A stretch of 6,626 bases of DNA from Spongiicolonus versatilis (GTDB lineage: Bacteria; Pseudomonadota; Gammaproteobacteria; Arenicellales; Spongiicolonaceae), in contig JAPYMU010000094.1 of assembly GCA_028286165.1 (NCBI GenBank), positions 1-6,626 of the forward strand, written 5' to 3'. Below the pieces are notes generated by a model. That model saw nothing but the letters and a program-made list of their open reading frames with translations, had not been told where the DNA came from and did not search any database. A program made the position numbers and the translations under genes. Positions 6,135 to 6,626 of the stretch are shown one piece after another. Every line of letters starts with the position of its first letter. Within the stretch, counting starts at the first letter, position 1.

Positions 6135-6626
6135 TTAGAACCGCAACTCGCCGCTCAGCAGATTGTCCAGGCTGAAGTCGCCCTCGGCGCTGACGCCGAG
6201 CGCCATGTCCACGCTGAGCCGGCCGCTGCTCCAACTGATGCCGCCGCTGCCGCGGTCGCGGTCGAAGGTGGCGTGCGGCGCCAGGCGGCCGGTGCGGCGG
6301 GCGGTGACGGTGAAACTCTCCTCGTCGGCGCCGTCGCCGTAGAGGTGGCCGCTGCCCTCGAGGCGCAACTCCAGCCTCTCGCCGCGCCACTCAACACCGC
6401 CGCCCACATCCACCGCGCTGCCGATGTCGCCGTCGCCGGTGTCGCGCCGGGCGTCGGCGGTCACAAACGGCCGCATCTGGACAGTGCCCAGCGCGATGGA
6501 AATGCCGGCCTCAACGCCGCTGGTCAAGCGCACGGTGTCGGCAGTGACGGTGTCAAAGCGCAGATTGTTGCTGTCGGCGAACACCCCGCCGTCCAACTTG
6601 GCGCGGCTGAAGGATGCGCCGAGCCG
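6135..6626 (-). CDS. Autotransporter-type outer-membrane beta-barrel, C-terminal part (5' end outside window)
   Basis: The frame is open from the right edge to TAA at 6135-6137, giving 163 visible residues. Alternating polar/apolar strands separated by Gly/Asp-rich turns are seen throughout: RLTSGVEAGISIALG, MRPFVTADARRDTGDGDIG, AVDVGGGVEWRGERLELRLE and the Ser-Trp stretch GGISWSSGRLSV. The pattern of a parameter-rich barrel with a D/G-rich loop followed by a GGGVEW strand is that of autotransporter beta-domains. The chain ends LLSGELRF, a terminal phenylalanine with alternating hydrophobics, the usual C-terminal signal for the BAM insertion machinery. The protein would insert in the outer membrane; the passenger region, if any, is not visible. 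A TTG near 6596 is not a real start since homologous-looking sequence continues upstream. It is convergent with the DUF349 gene, with one base between stop codons. Confidence 0.7.
   Translation of the reverse strand, partial: RLGASFSRAKLDGGVFADSNNLRFDTVTADTVRLTSGVEAGISIALGTVQMRPFVTADARRDTGDGDIGSAVDVGGGVEWRGERLELRLEGSGHLYGDGADEESFTVTARRTGRLAPHATFDRDRGSGGISWSSGRLSVDMALGVSAEGDFSLDNLLSGELRF

Noticed and set aside
1..6626. CRISPR arrays, tRNA/rRNA genes, transposase genes
   Set aside because: No regularly spaced direct repeats, no tRNA-like T-loop motifs, and no transposase motifs or clear IS ends were seen on either strand.

Overview
The window looks like a piece of a chromosome from a GC-rich, probably uncultured gammaproteobacterium. 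The evidence is an MltD-type lytic transglycosylase with LysM repeats, a DUF349 protein whose C-terminal region resembles gammaproteobacterial members, a SseA-like rhodanese, MsrB, and an autotransporter-type outer-membrane beta-barrel. These assignments come from recognising motifs by eye; no search was run, so the taxonomy is an inference.

Layout from left to right. Positions 2-106 (+) hold the last 34 codons of a rhodanese. Positions 151-1285 (-) hold a compact two-gene unit: a 68-residue small protein followed 22 bases later by a 301-residue ClpP/SppA-fold protein of the serine dehydrogenase proteinase (SDH) type. This unit is visibly richer in A+T than the rest. It has a good Shine-Dalgarno sequence and a near-consensus promoter whose -35/-10 spacer is filled by a perfect inverted repeat, an operator-like arrangement. 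At 1621 (+) an msrB gene begins but keeps only about 40 native codons. It runs into the 3' end of a converging mltD-like gene (1715-3952, -), and neither reading frame has its natural end, so a rearrangement junction lies near 1738-1744. From a 102-base divergent intergenic region a DUF349 coiled-coil protein is read rightward (4055-6133, +). It meets, stop codon to stop codon, the C-terminal beta-barrel of a protein that continues beyond the right edge (6135-6626, -).

The housekeeping genes do not form one pathway. The mltD-like enzyme remodels periplasmic peptidoglycan, the beta-barrel protein sits in the outer membrane, and the DUF349 protein is probably cytosolic. The part most worth pursuing is the SDH-type protease plus small-protein cassette under an apparent repressor site, lying beside a truncated msrB. 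It has the look of an accessory insertion, but its function cannot be read from the sequence.
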